Source: an uncultured Clostridia bacterium (GTDB taxonomy: Bacteria; Bacillota; Clostridia; Oscillospirales; Acutalibacteraceae). Taken from it: DNA of 31,143 nt. The notes under the pieces were generated by a model. It did not search any database, was not told where the DNA came from, and worked only from the letters and a program-made list of their open reading frames with translations. Location: contig CALAEV010000028.1 of assembly GCA_937892525.1 (NCBI GenBank), positions 1 to 31,143 on the forward strand, written 5' to 3'. The first letter of the stretch is position 1; every line of letters starts with the position of its first letter. Positions 15,194 to 23,273 of this stretch are shown in pieces. The position numbers and the translations under genes were made by a program.

Positions 15194-16531
15194 CCAATTT
15201 TTGACTTTGTGCAGAATTACATTAAAAGTAATACTGCCCGACTTCACATGCCGGGTCATAAAGGCGTGTCCTTTTTAGGCTGTGAATCAGCCGATATTAC
15301 TGAAATCAAGGGTGCTGACGAGTTGTATGCACCAAATGGAATTATTCGTAAAAGTGAAGAAAATGCAACTTTACTTTTTGATACTGCAAAAACAATTTAC
15401 TCTGCAGGTGGCTCAAGTCAGAGTATTAACGCTATGCTATATCTCGCATATTTGCGAGCTGATAAAAGCACAAGACCATTTGTACTTGCAGGGCGAAATG
15501 CTCACAAGTCATTTATATATGCACTTGCGAAGCTCGATGCGGATGTTGAGTGGCTTTATCCAAACCGTACACAAAGTCTGTGCAGTTCTATGGTTACTGC
15601 TGAAAGATTACGAAATGCACTTGAAAAACTCGACAGAAAACCTTTTGCAGTATATATAACAAGTCCAGATTATCTTGGTAAAATGGCGAATATTCCTGAG
15701 CTTTCAAAGGTTTGTAAGGAGTATGATATTCCTTTGCTTGTTGACAACGCTCACGGTAGTTATTTGAAATTTTGCCCACAAGATATGCACCCAATAAGCC
15801 TTGGAGCAGATATGTGTTGCGACTCAGCACACAAAACTTTGCCTGTGCTTACAGGTGGTGGATATTTGCATATTGCAAAGAATGATAAATACGGATTTTC
15901 AAAAAATGCAGTAAATGCTATGAGTATTTTTGGCTCAACAAGTCCGTCATATCTTATTTTGCAATCTCTTGATTTGTGTAATAAGTACATTGACGAAAAA
16001 ATCCATGAAGATATTAAAAAATGTGCTGAAAAGTGCGAAAAGCTCTCACATATTATGATTGAATGTGATGTGTGGAATACTACAACCCCACAATTTTACG
16101 AGCCATTAAAAATTACTGCAGATTTTTCGGAATACAAAGGCAATTTTGCAGAGCATTTCAGAAAATATGGAATTGAACCTGAATATGCAGATGACGATTT
16201 TGTAGTATTTATGATTTCGCCACAGAATACAGACGAAGATTTCAAAAAACTTGAGAACGCTTTCAAAAATCTTGAACTAACTTTAAAAGAAGATTACAAT
16301 GAAGATACAATCAGTTTTGTATTTGGCGAAAGAGTAATGACAATTCGTGAAGCGATTTTCAGCCAATGTGAAGAAATCAACATTGAAAAAGTTGTTGGCA
16401 GAGTTTGTGCAAGTCCTACTGTATCTTGCCCCCCTGCTATACCAATTGCAGTAAGTGGCGAAAAGATTACTTATGAGCATATTGAGTTGTTTAAGAAATA
16501 TAACATAAATAAAATTTTGGTTGTGAAATAG
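15161..16531 (+). CDS. Orn/Lys/Arg decarboxylase-family PLP enzyme
   Basis: A fold-type I, PLP-dependent enzyme of the SpeA/Orn-Lys-Arg decarboxylase major-domain family, probably decarboxylating a basic amino acid. Hallmarks: TARLHMPGHKG at the start, GADELYAPNGII, AGGSSQSINAML, RNAHKSFIYAL, LLVDNAHGSYLKF and DSAHKTLPVLTGGG, whose Lys225 should bind PLP. The C-terminal CPPAIPIAVSGE loop is also typical. At 456 residues it is the short Firmicutes form without a wing domain. ATG 15161 and ATG 15185 each have an identical ribosome binding site because of the tandem duplication. The ancestral protein probably began MDTPIFDFVQ (15185), and the longer form adds 8 residues. It starts 14 bases after scfB and ends at a terminator, so it belongs to the SCIFF transcript. 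The substrate is unknown. Confidence 0.88.
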   Translation: MDTKGKIKMDTPIFDFVQNYIKSNTARLHMPGHKGVSFLGCESADITEIKGADELYAPNGIIRKSEENATLLFDTAKTIYSAGGSSQSINAMLYLAYLRADKSTRPFVLAGRNAHKSFIYALAKLDADVEWLYPNRTQSLCSSMVTAERLRNALEKLDRKPFAVYITSPDYLGKMANIPELSKVCKEYDIPLLVDNAHGSYLKFCPQDMHPISLGADMCCDSAHKTLPVLTGGGYLHIAKNDKYGFSKNAVNAMSIFGSTSPSYLILQSLDLCNKYIDEKIHEDIKKCAEKCEKLSHIMIECDVWNTTTPQFYEPLKITADFSEYKGNFAEHFRKYGIEPEYADDDFVVFMISPQNTDEDFKKLENAFKNLELTLKEDYNEDTISFVFGERVMTIREAIFSQCEEINIEKVVGRVCASPTVSCPPAIPIAVSGEKITYEHIELFKKYNINKILVVK

Positions 16532-16561
16532 AAAAGAGAGTACGAATTGTACTCTCTTTTT
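16532..16561. terminator. Bidirectional terminator between the PLP enzyme and the orphan gene
   Basis: AAAAGAGAGTAC and GTACTCTCTTTT form a perfect 12-bp stem around GAATT. T-runs flank it in both directions, serving the plus-strand gene ending at 16531 and the minus-strand gene ending at 16564. Confidence 0.9.
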
Positions 16562-16563
16562 CG

Positions 16564-17031
16564 TTATTCTACTTTCAAATATTCTTGAAGAATTTCTTCA
16601 ACTTCTTCCTCATTCGGAATATAACTTTCACTAATTTCATTACAAATCCAAGCAAAATAACAAGTTATCGCTTCAATAAAAGAAGTAAGTATTTCTTCCA
16701 TGGTACTTTTTTCTGTTCTAACGGGCAGTCGAATTTCAGGAATATAATCAATATTCTCAAAAATAGGATAAGTGTCAAAATCCGACCAATAAAACAAATA
16801 CCCAACTTGCTTACCATTACTTTTTTTCAAATAATGTTTATATTCAAAATCCACCCATAAAGTAATTGGCAAATTAAAGTTTTTCTCAACCCAAGAAATA
16901 AAGTTTTTTAGCTCTGTTTTTATTTCTTCTGATATTTCGTCATCAAAACCAATATCAAAACCACCTTTAATATCATCTGATGTTTGAATTGAAACTTGTT
17001 TTGCTCTGTACCAAATATTATTAGGATTCAT
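16564..17031 (-). CDS. Unrecognised small cytoplasmic protein, 155 aa
   Basis: Family not recognised. The start is ATG 17031, because GAGG lies 7 bases upstream; GTG 17040 overlaps that Shine-Dalgarno sequence. No signal peptide or membrane segment. The protein is acidic and rich in aromatic residues: ISWVEKNFNLPITLWVDFEY, VGYLFYWSDFDTYP, IPEIRLPVRTEKSTMEEIL, FIEAITCYFAWICNE, ending EEEVEEILQEYLKVE, a probable amphipathic helix. It reads like a compact globular domain, and immunity-type or DUF proteins of this size can look similar, but no motif decides this. It has its own promoter and a shared bidirectional terminator, so it is a stand-alone gene. Confidence 0.75.
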   Translation of the reverse strand: MNPNNIWYRAKQVSIQTSDDIKGGFDIGFDDEISEEIKTELKNFISWVEKNFNLPITLWVDFEYKHYLKKSNGKQVGYLFYWSDFDTYPIFENIDYIPEIRLPVRTEKSTMEEILTSFIEAITCYFAWICNEISESYIPNEEEVEEILQEYLKVE

Positions 17032-17051
17032 GATATTCACCTCTTAACATA

Positions 17052-17081
17052 ATGATAGCATTATTTAATACTAGTTGTCAA
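17052..17081 (-). promoter_or_regulatory. Promoter of the 155-aa orphan gene
   Basis: Minus strand: TTGACA (17081-17076), an 18 bp spacer ending in TGC, TATCAT (17057-17052). The start point would lie just ahead of the GAGG ribosome binding site. Confidence 0.65.
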
Positions 17082-17106
17082 TTTGAAAAAAATAATTAAA
17101 AAACTG

Positions 17107-17135
17107 TTGACTTTTTAGAATTCTAATGGTATTAT
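17107..17135 (+). promoter_or_regulatory. Promoter of tRNA-Arg
   Basis: TTGACT (17107-17112), a 17 bp spacer ending in TGG, TATTAT (17130-17135). The -10 ends 24 bases before the mature tRNA 5' end. No other promoter is visible before the M20 peptidase gene, so this one may serve both. Confidence 0.75.
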
Positions 17136-17159
17136 ATTTGGGCGACAAAAAGTCGATAT

Positions 17160-17236
17160 GCGCCGGTAGCTCAGCTGGATAGAGTGTTTGGCTACGAACC
17201 AAAAGGTCGGGGGTTCGAATCCCTTCCGGCGTGCCA
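17160..17236 (+). tRNA. tRNA-Arg (anticodon ACG)
   Basis: A complete cloverleaf of 77 bases with encoded CCA. The acceptor is GCGCCGG with CCGGCGT (a closing G-U pair), then discriminator G and CCA. The anticodon stem is TTTGG/CCAAA with loop CTACGAA, giving ACG, which reads CGN arginine codons after A-to-I editing. The T-arm is GGGGG-TTCGAAT-CCCTT and the D-arm region carries AGCTGGATA. Confidence 0.97.
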
Positions 17237-17238
17237 AT

Positions 17239-17275
17239 AAAAGAGGGTACATTATGTACCCTCTTTTAGTTTTTT
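17239..17275 (+). terminator. Terminator after tRNA-Arg
   Basis: AAAAGAGGGTACA pairs with TGTACCCTCTTTT around TTA (13-bp perfect stem), followed by AG and a run of T. It begins 3 bases past the tRNA and ends about 20 bases before the M20 start codon, so it doubles as an attenuator for that gene. Confidence 0.9.
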
Positions 17276-17295
17276 CATTTTTGAAGGTGAATGAT

Positions 17296-18675
17296 ATGAA
17301 AAGAAGAGTTTTAGGTAATATTGAAAATCGTAAAAACGTATCTGCAGAAATTCGCAAGGATTATATTGACACATTGAAAAAAATGGTTGATTGCAAAACT
17401 GTATTTACTGATAACTTTGAAAATCAATCAGATTTTGATAAATTCTATAAAGTGATTGAAGAGTGTTTTCCAAATCTTTGTGAAAAGGCAGAGCGTCTTA
17501 CATTTGGTAGTGGTTGTTTTGTGTATGTTATAAAAGGCAAAAACGCAAAAAAGAATGTTATGCTTATGTCCCATCACGACGTTGTTGACGGCGACGACAA
17601 ATGGGAAACTGACCCATTTGATGCAGTAGAAAAAGACGGTGCACTTTTTGGCAGAGGTACTATTGACACTAAGACTCCCCTTTTTGCAGAATTACAAGCC
17701 TGTGAAGAATTACTTTGCGAGGGCTATGAATTTGATGGTATTAACCTTTACATTGGTTCTTCAAACAATGAAGAAGTTTCAGGCGACGGAATGGTGCTTG
17801 CTACAGAATATTTCAAAGAAAACAACATACATTTTGAAGCGGTACTTGACGAGGGTGGCGCAATTACTACTGGTATGATTCCTACTGTTACTGCAAAAAG
17901 TGCTATGGTTGCAGTCCACGAAAAAAGTCGTCATGTATATAAATGCACAACAAAGCAAATTACAAAGGGTCATGGTGGATTAAACCCATCTGACGATAGT
18001 GCTGTTTTACGCCTTTCTTCATTTATCAGTGAAGTTGGTAATGCTAAAATCTATAAAGCAAAATTCCAGCCGGAAGTAAGGGCTACTTTTGAAACTCACG
18101 CTCCATATATGGCATTCCCGCTGAAATTCTTATTCAATCATCTTTCAGTTTTTGCCCCTGTAATTAAAAAGGTTATGCAGAAAATTCCACAAGCAAAGGC
18201 AATGCTTTCAACAAGCATTACTTTCACAACAGTTTTTGCAGGCGAGAAAGACACACCACAATTCAAAGCAAAAAATGCTGAAACCACTATGTTTTTGCGT
18301 TGTGTACGCGAAGATGATTTACTTGAGGGATTAGAAAAAATCAAAAAAATTGCAGAAAAATACAGCGTAGAAATTGAACAAGTTGAAAGAGACTACTGTG
18401 AGCCATCTTCATTCACAAGCAAACCATATTGCATTTTAAAAGAAGTTATGAATGAAAACTTCCCTGATGTTATTGTTGCGCCATTTTTACTTACTGCAGG
18501 TACAGACGCAAGACGCTTTACAGATGTGGCAGATAACATTCTTCGATTTGCTCCCATTGACCTTGACCAAAAACAATTTGACACTATTCACAGTGCTAAC
18601 GAGCATATATATATTGATAATGTTGGTCAGTGCGTATGTTTCTACAAAGATTTTATTAAAAAAATTAATTATTAA
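17296..18675 (+). CDS. M20-family metallopeptidase (dipeptidase/carboxypeptidase-like)
   Basis: A cytosolic zinc peptidase of the M20 group, closest in feel to PM20D1/carboxypeptidase S-like dipeptidases. The start is ATG 17296, because AAGGTGA lies 6 bases upstream; upstream in-frame starts fall inside the tRNA and are spurious. That gives 459 residues. Metal and catalytic motifs: VMLMSHHDVVDGDDKW (His and catalytic Asp), GRGTIDTKTPL (bridging Asp) and GSSNNEEVSGDG (Glu-Glu). The late LLTAGTDARRF and SANEHIYIDN supply the dimer-side and last metal His. A lid/dimerisation domain spans about residues 200-320. The substrate cannot be read; small peptides are likely. It follows tRNA-Arg and its terminator with no promoter of its own in sight. 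Confidence 0.9.
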   Translation: MKRRVLGNIENRKNVSAEIRKDYIDTLKKMVDCKTVFTDNFENQSDFDKFYKVIEECFPNLCEKAERLTFGSGCFVYVIKGKNAKKNVMLMSHHDVVDGDDKWETDPFDAVEKDGALFGRGTIDTKTPLFAELQACEELLCEGYEFDGINLYIGSSNNEEVSGDGMVLATEYFKENNIHFEAVLDEGGAITTGMIPTVTAKSAMVAVHEKSRHVYKCTTKQITKGHGGLNPSDDSAVLRLSSFISEVGNAKIYKAKFQPEVRATFETHAPYMAFPLKFLFNHLSVFAPVIKKVMQKIPQAKAMLSTSITFTTVFAGEKDTPQFKAKNAETTMFLRCVREDDLLEGLEKIKKIAEKYSVEIEQVERDYCEPSSFTSKPYCILKEVMNENFPDVIVAPFLLTAGTDARRFTDVADNILRFAPIDLDQKQFDTIHSANEHIYIDNVGQCVCFYKDFIKKINY

Positions 18676-18682
18676 CTTTATG

Positions 18683-18709
18683 CAGAGCGTGAAAAACGCT
18701 CTGTTTTTT
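18683..18709 (+). terminator. Terminator after the M20 peptidase
   Basis: CAGAGCG (18683-18689) pairs with CGCTCTG (18697-18703), followed by six T residues. The fucose promoter begins two bases later. Confidence 0.85.
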
Positions 18710-18710
18710 A

Positions 18711-18739
18711 TTGACTTGAAAACGCCCATTTGATATACT
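18711..18739 (+). promoter_or_regulatory. Promoter of the L-fucose operon
   Basis: TTGACT (18711-18716), a 17 bp spacer ending in TGA, TATACT (18734-18739), almost identical to the SCIFF promoter. The spacer contains TGAAAACG, the left half of a CcpA cre site, but the right half does not match. No clear palindromic operator is visible down to the start codon at 18791. Confidence 0.75.
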
Positions 18740-18790
18740 ATATTTGTATAATTTTATATTAAAATCACTTTTGTAAAGGGGAAAAATATT

Positions 18791-20623
18791 ATGGCAAAAA
18801 ACAGATATGTTGGCGATTATCCTGTAATCGGTATTCGTCCTATTGTTGATGGTCGTCGTGGACCTATGCAGTTACGTGAGAGCCTTGAAGACCAAGTTAT
18901 GGCTATGGCTAATGCTGCAAAGAAATTATTTGAAGAAAATCTTTTCTATTCAAACGGCGAACCTGTAAAGGTTATTATGGCTGATACTTCAATCGGTCGT
19001 GTTCCTGAGGCTGCTGCTTGTGCAGACAAATTCCGTAAAGCAGGTGTTGACATTACACTTTCAGTTACACCTTGCTGGTGCTACGGCTCAGAAACTATGG
19101 ATATGGACCCATACACAATCAAGGGTGTTTGGGGCTTTAATGGTACAGAGCGTCCAGGTGCTGTTTATCTTGCTGCTGTTCTTGCAGGTCATGCACAAAA
19201 AGGACTTCCTGCATTTGGTATTTACGGCCACGAAGTTCAGGACAGAGAACAAGTTGCTGAAATTCCTGATGATGTAAAAGAGAAACTTCTCCGTTTTGGC
19301 CGTGCAGCTGTTGCTTGTGCTACAATGAGAGGTAAGTCATATCTTCAAATCGGTTCACAATGTATGGGTATTGCAGGTTCAATTATTGACCAGGACTTTA
19401 TGGAATCATATCTTGGTATGCGTGTTGAATCTGTTGACGAGGTTGAAATTCTTCGCCGAATGGAAGAAGGCATTTACAACGAAGAAGAATATCAAAAGGC
19501 TCTTGCTTGGACTAAAGAACACTGCAAAGAGGGTCGCGATGACAACCCTGAATCAGTTGAGTTCTTAGGCAAAGACCATAAGATTAAATTCACAGATGAA
19601 GAAAAAGAAAAGCAGTGGGAATTCACAGTTAAAATGTACTGCATTATCAAAGATTTAATGGCAGGTAACGAAAATCTTCCTGACGCATTCGTAGAAGAAA
19701 GAGTTGGTCATAACGCAATCGCAGGTGGTTTCCAAGGTCAAAGACAATGGACAGACCATTGGCCAAACTGCGACTATCCTGAAGCACTTCTTTCATCAAC
19801 ATTTGACTACGAAGGTGCTCGCGAGCCATACACATTGGCAACTGAAAATGACGTACTTAACGGTCTTGGTATGCTCTTTATGAGATTACTTACACACCGT
19901 GCACAGATTTTTGCTGACGTTCGTACATACTGGTCAGGCGAAGCAACTGAAAGAGTTACAGGTTACAAGTTAGAGGGTAAAGCAAAAGAATCTAACGGTA
20001 TTATCCATCTTCTCAACTCAGGTGCTGCTTGTCTTGACGCTTGTGGCGAATGCACAGACGAAAACGGCAACGCTATTATGAAAAAATGGTGGGAAGTAAC
20101 TGACGAAGACATTAAGAAGATGACTGACGCAACAGTTTGGTGTGAAGCTGGTTTTGACAACTTCCGTGGCGGCGGATTCTCAAGCCATTACACAACAAAA
20201 GCTGAAATGCCTTGCACAATGATTAGACTTAACCTTGTTAAAGGTCTTGGCCCTGTTCTTCAGATTGCTGAGGGTTGGACAGTTAATCTTCCTGACGAAG
20301 TTTCTGATACACTTATGGAAAGAACTAATCCAACATGGCCTTGTACTTGGTTTGCTCCACGTTGCGACGGCAAAGAAGGTTCTCCGTTCAAGACTGCATA
20401 CGAAGTAATGCAGAACTGGGGTGCTAACCACGGTGCTATTTCTTACGGACACATTGGCGCTGACCTTATTACAATGTGCTCAATGCTTCGTATTCCTGTT
20501 TGTATGCACAATGTTCCTGAAGACGAAATCTTCCGTCCTGCTTGCTGGAATGCTTTCGGTATGGACAAAGAAGGTCAGGATTACCGTGCTTGCCAGACTT
20601 ATGGCCCACTTTTTAAAAAATAA
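18791..20623 (+). CDS. fucI: L-fucose isomerase
   Basis: Converts L-fucose to L-fuculose (it may also accept D-arabinose), using Mn2+, in the cytosol. The 610-residue length fits the family (E. coli 591). Hallmarks: YPVIGIRPIVDGRRGPMQLR at the N-terminus, SVTPCWCYGSETMDMDP, WGFNGTERPGAVYLAA, AFGIYGHEVQD, GGFQGQRQWTDHWPN, FDYEGAREPYTLATENDV (metal and catalytic Asp/Glu region) and SYGHIGADLITM with the metal-binding His. The ATG has AAGGGGA upstream. First gene of the fuc operon; fucA follows after 13 bases. Confidence 0.97.
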   Translation: MAKNRYVGDYPVIGIRPIVDGRRGPMQLRESLEDQVMAMANAAKKLFEENLFYSNGEPVKVIMADTSIGRVPEAAACADKFRKAGVDITLSVTPCWCYGSETMDMDPYTIKGVWGFNGTERPGAVYLAAVLAGHAQKGLPAFGIYGHEVQDREQVAEIPDDVKEKLLRFGRAAVACATMRGKSYLQIGSQCMGIAGSIIDQDFMESYLGMRVESVDEVEILRRMEEGIYNEEEYQKALAWTKEHCKEGRDDNPESVEFLGKDHKIKFTDEEKEKQWEFTVKMYCIIKDLMAGNENLPDAFVEERVGHNAIAGGFQGQRQWTDHWPNCDYPEALLSSTFDYEGAREPYTLATENDVLNGLGMLFMRLLTHRAQIFADVRTYWSGEATERVTGYKLEGKAKESNGIIHLLNSGAACLDACGECTDENGNAIMKKWWEVTDEDIKKMTDATVWCEAGFDNFRGGGFSSHYTTKAEMPCTMIRLNLVKGLGPVLQIAEGWTVNLPDEVSDTLMERTNPTWPCTWFAPRCDGKEGSPFKTAYEVMQNWGANHGAISYGHIGADLITMCSMLRIPVCMHNVPEDEIFRPACWNAFGMDKEGQDYRACQTYGPLFKK

Positions 20624-20636
20624 GGGGTAAAACATA

Positions 20637-21332
20637 ATGGAAAACTTATCATATATGGAAATTCGTGAGCAGATTTGTGATATCTGCCATAAAATGTGGC
20701 AACTCGGTTGGGTTGCTGCAAATGACGGCAATGTTTCAGTAAAACTTCCTGATGGCAACTATATGGCTACACCAACAGGCATCAGCAAAAGTTTTATCAC
20801 ACCTGAAAAACTTGTTGTTATTAACGAAAACGGAGAAGTACTTGAGGGTGCACCCTACAAGCCATCAAGTGAAATCAAAATGCATCTTCGTTGCTACAAA
20901 GAGCGTGAAGATGTTGGTGCAGTAGTACACGCTCACCCACCAACAGCAACAGGTTATGCAGTTGCAGGTTTAAGCCTTGACGAATACTCAATGATTGAAA
21001 CTGTTATTGCAATCGGTTCAATTCCACTTACACCTTATGGCACACCAAGTACAAATGAAGTGCCTGAGGCTATTGCACCTTACCTTAAAGAGCATGATGT
21101 TATGCTTCTTCAAAATCACGGTGCACTCACAGTTGGTTGCGACCTTATTACTGCATATTACAGAATGGAAACACTTGAGTTGTTTGCTAAAATTTCTCTT
21201 ACTGCTCATCTTCTTGGTGGTGCAAAAGAAATTTCAAAAGAGAACATTGACAAACTTTTGTATTTAAGAGAAAACTACTACGGTGTTACAGGCAAGCACC
21301 CAGGTTACAAACATTATAATAAGGAAGATTAA
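20637..21332 (+). CDS. fucA: L-fuculose-1-phosphate aldolase (class II aldolase)
   Basis: Cleaves L-fuculose-1-phosphate into DHAP and L-lactaldehyde with Zn2+. 231 residues, class II aldolase/adducin fold. GWVAANDGNVSVKLPDG binds phosphate. PSSEIKMHLRCYK carries the catalytic Glu. VVHAHPPTATGYAVAG gives two metal His, and LLQNHGALTVG the third. The family also holds ribulose-5-phosphate 4-epimerases and rhamnulose-1-phosphate aldolases; position directly after fucI settles the call. A good AAGGGG ribosome binding site precedes ATG 20637, and fucU starts 2 bases after the stop. Confidence 0.93.
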   Translation: MENLSYMEIREQICDICHKMWQLGWVAANDGNVSVKLPDGNYMATPTGISKSFITPEKLVVINENGEVLEGAPYKPSSEIKMHLRCYKEREDVGAVVHAHPPTATGYAVAGLSLDEYSMIETVIAIGSIPLTPYGTPSTNEVPEAIAPYLKEHDVMLLQNHGALTVGCDLITAYYRMETLELFAKISLTAHLLGGAKEISKENIDKLLYLRENYYGVTGKHPGYKHYNKED

Positions 21333-21334
21333 TT

Positions 21335-21769
21335 ATGCTTAAAAATATTCCAAAAATTTTGTCCCCTGAAATGCTTAAAGTCCTTTGTGAAATGGGACAC
21401 AGCGACCGTCTTGTTATTGCTGACGGCAACTTTCCTGCTGAAAGTATGGGCAAAAACGCAATAGTTCTTCGTGCAGACGGACACTCTGCTACAGAGCTTC
21501 TTGACGCTATTCTTACAGTATTTCCACTTGACACTTATGTAGAAAATCCTGTTTCACTTATGCAGGTTATGGCAGGTGACAATGTAGAAACTCCTATTTG
21601 GGATGAATACAAGGAAATCGTTGCAAAACATGACGACAGAGGCGCTAATGCTTTCGGCGAAATTGAGCGTTTTGCATTTTACGAAGAAGCAAAGAAGTGC
21701 TATGCAATTATTGCTACAGGCGAATCTGCGCTTTATGCTAATCTCATTCTTCAAAAGGGTGTTATCTGA
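21335..21769 (+). CDS. fucU: L-fucose mutarotase (FucU/RbsD family)
   Basis: Interconverts the alpha and beta anomers of L-fucose so that FucI receives its preferred form. The 144-residue length matches FucU. Segments MLKNIPKILSPEMLKVLCEM, GHSDRLVIADGNFPAES and RADGHSATELLDAIL carry the conserved His and Asp of the family; FAFYEEAKKCYAIIATGE and the late YANLILQKGV are also typical. ATG 21335 has AAGGAAG upstream. The stop overlaps the kinase start (TGATG), so the two are translationally coupled. Confidence 0.95.
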   Translation: MLKNIPKILSPEMLKVLCEMGHSDRLVIADGNFPAESMGKNAIVLRADGHSATELLDAILTVFPLDTYVENPVSLMQVMAGDNVETPIWDEYKEIVAKHDDRGANAFGEIERFAFYEEAKKCYAIIATGESALYANLILQKGVI

Positions 21770-23133
21770 TGAAATACTGTTTAGCTATTGATATGGGTGC
21801 TTCAAGTGGACGTCATATTCTCGGCTACATTGAGAATGGCAAGTTAAAACTTGAAGAAATATACAGATTTGAAAATGGAATAGTAGATATTGACGGTACA
21901 CTCTGTTGGGACATTGACCATTTATTTAATGAAATCAAAAATGGTCTTAAAGAGTGTAAGAAGTTGGGTAAAATCCCTGAAACTGTTGCAATTGACACTT
22001 GGGGCGTTGACTATGTGCTTCTTGACAAAGACAAAAAAGAGATTTTACCTACTGTGTCATATCGTGATTCAAGGACTATTGGTATTCCTGAAGAAATTGA
22101 CGCTATAATTCCACGAAAAGAGTTATATGAGCGCACAGGTATTCAAGCAACAAGCTATAACTCAATTTATCAGTTATACTGTGATAAAAAGAGTGGAAAA
22201 CTCGATAAGGCAGAATACTTTTTAATGATGCCTGAGTATTTCTCATTCAAACTTACAGGTGAAATCAGAAACGAGTACACACTCACAACAACCGGTGGAC
22301 TTGTTAATGTAAACACTTTTGAGCGTGATGAAGAAATCCTTGAAAAATTAGGTATTGAAAAGAAAATCTTCACTCCCCTTTCATTACCTGGTACGGTTGT
22401 TGGTAATTTAAGTGAAGAAGTAAAGACTGAACTCGGTTTCGATACTACTGTTATTCTTTGTGCATCACACGATACAGCGTCTGCCGTGGCATCTTGTTCG
22501 GTTGGAGATAACGGAATTTACATTTCATCAGGCACTTGGAGTTTGATTGGTACTGAAAACACTCAACCTGTTACTTGCGAAAAGGCTATGAATAATGGTT
22601 TCACTAACGAGGGTGGCGTAGAGCATCGTTATCGTTTTCTTGAGAACATTATGGGTATGTGGCTTTTACAGAATATCCGTAAAAATCTTGACAAGAAATA
22701 CACTTATGACGAAATGATGCAAATGGCTATGGATAGTGATTTTACAGAATACATAAATCCTAATGCCCCTGACTTTTTAGCACCTGACAACATGATTGAG
22801 GCAATCAGAAATTATTTAGGTAAACCTGATTTGCCAATTGGTGATGTGCTGAATTCAGTTTACCATTCACTTGCAAAAACTTATAACGAGGCTGTTAAGG
22901 TTATTGAAGAAATCAGCAACAAACAGATTGATGTAATCAACATTGTTGGTGGTGGATGCAAAGACAGTTATCTTAACTCACTTACTGAAAAATATACAGG
23001 TAAGAAGGTTATTGCAGGTCCTGTTGAGGCAACCGCTGCAGGCAACCTTATGGTACAGTTAATGTATCTTGATAAAAGTCTTGATTTAACAAAAGCAAGA
23101 GAGTTAATTAAAAACTCATTCAGTAAAAACTAA
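21769..23133 (+). CDS. Rhamnulokinase-type FGGY kinase acting as L-fuculokinase
   Basis: ATP-dependent sugar kinase of 454 residues, here expected to make L-fuculose-1-phosphate for FucA. The sequence is RhaB-like rather than classical FucK: YCLAIDMGASSGRHILG, LCWDIDHLFNEIKNGL, VAIDTWGVDYVLLD, YRDSRTIGIPEEID and YERTGIQATSYNSIYQL. The second FGGY half follows with SHDTASAVAS, YISSGTWSLIGTE, then NIVGGGCKDSYLN and AGPVEATAAGNLMVQL, which close the nucleotide site. Since fucI, fucA and fucU sit directly upstream and the start overlaps fucU, L-fuculose is the likely substrate. L-rhamnulose remains possible, as no rhamnose isomerase or aldolase is nearby. Confidence 0.88.
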   Translation: MKYCLAIDMGASSGRHILGYIENGKLKLEEIYRFENGIVDIDGTLCWDIDHLFNEIKNGLKECKKLGKIPETVAIDTWGVDYVLLDKDKKEILPTVSYRDSRTIGIPEEIDAIIPRKELYERTGIQATSYNSIYQLYCDKKSGKLDKAEYFLMMPEYFSFKLTGEIRNEYTLTTTGGLVNVNTFERDEEILEKLGIEKKIFTPLSLPGTVVGNLSEEVKTELGFDTTVILCASHDTASAVASCSVGDNGIYISSGTWSLIGTENTQPVTCEKAMNNGFTNEGGVEHRYRFLENIMGMWLLQNIRKNLDKKYTYDEMMQMAMDSDFTEYINPNAPDFLAPDNMIEAIRNYLGKPDLPIGDVLNSVYHSLAKTYNEAVKVIEEISNKQIDVINIVGGGCKDSYLNSLTEKYTGKKVIAGPVEATAAGNLMVQLMYLDKSLDLTKARELIKNSFSKN

Positions 23134-23142
23134 ATAATTTAA

Positions 23143-23174
23143 GGCAGTAAGCACAATACTTACTGCCTTTTTTT
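23143..23174 (+). terminator. Terminator of the fucose operon
   Basis: GGCAGTAAG (23143-23151) and CTTACTGCC (23159-23167) form a perfect 9-bp stem with a 7-base loop, followed by seven T residues. Confidence 0.92.
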
Positions 23175-23273
23175 AATCACTTTGACGAAAAAATATATTT
23201 TATAATTCTTCACTTTATTTTATTTCTATAATGTAGTATAATCTTTCTATAGGTTTTGGAAAGGGATGGTTAA

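Noticed and set aside
17188..17295. Upstream extension of the M20 peptidase frame with an earlier start
   Set aside because: The extension lies inside tRNA-Arg and its terminator; the ATG at 17296 has its own AAGGTGA site.
18715..18731. CcpA cre site in the fucose promoter spacer
   Set aside because: Only the left half (TGAAAACG) matches the consensus; the right half does not.
18791..23133. Fucose/rhamnose bacterial microcompartment locus
   Set aside because: No shell protein, aldehyde dehydrogenase or propanediol dehydratase genes are present around the fuc genes.
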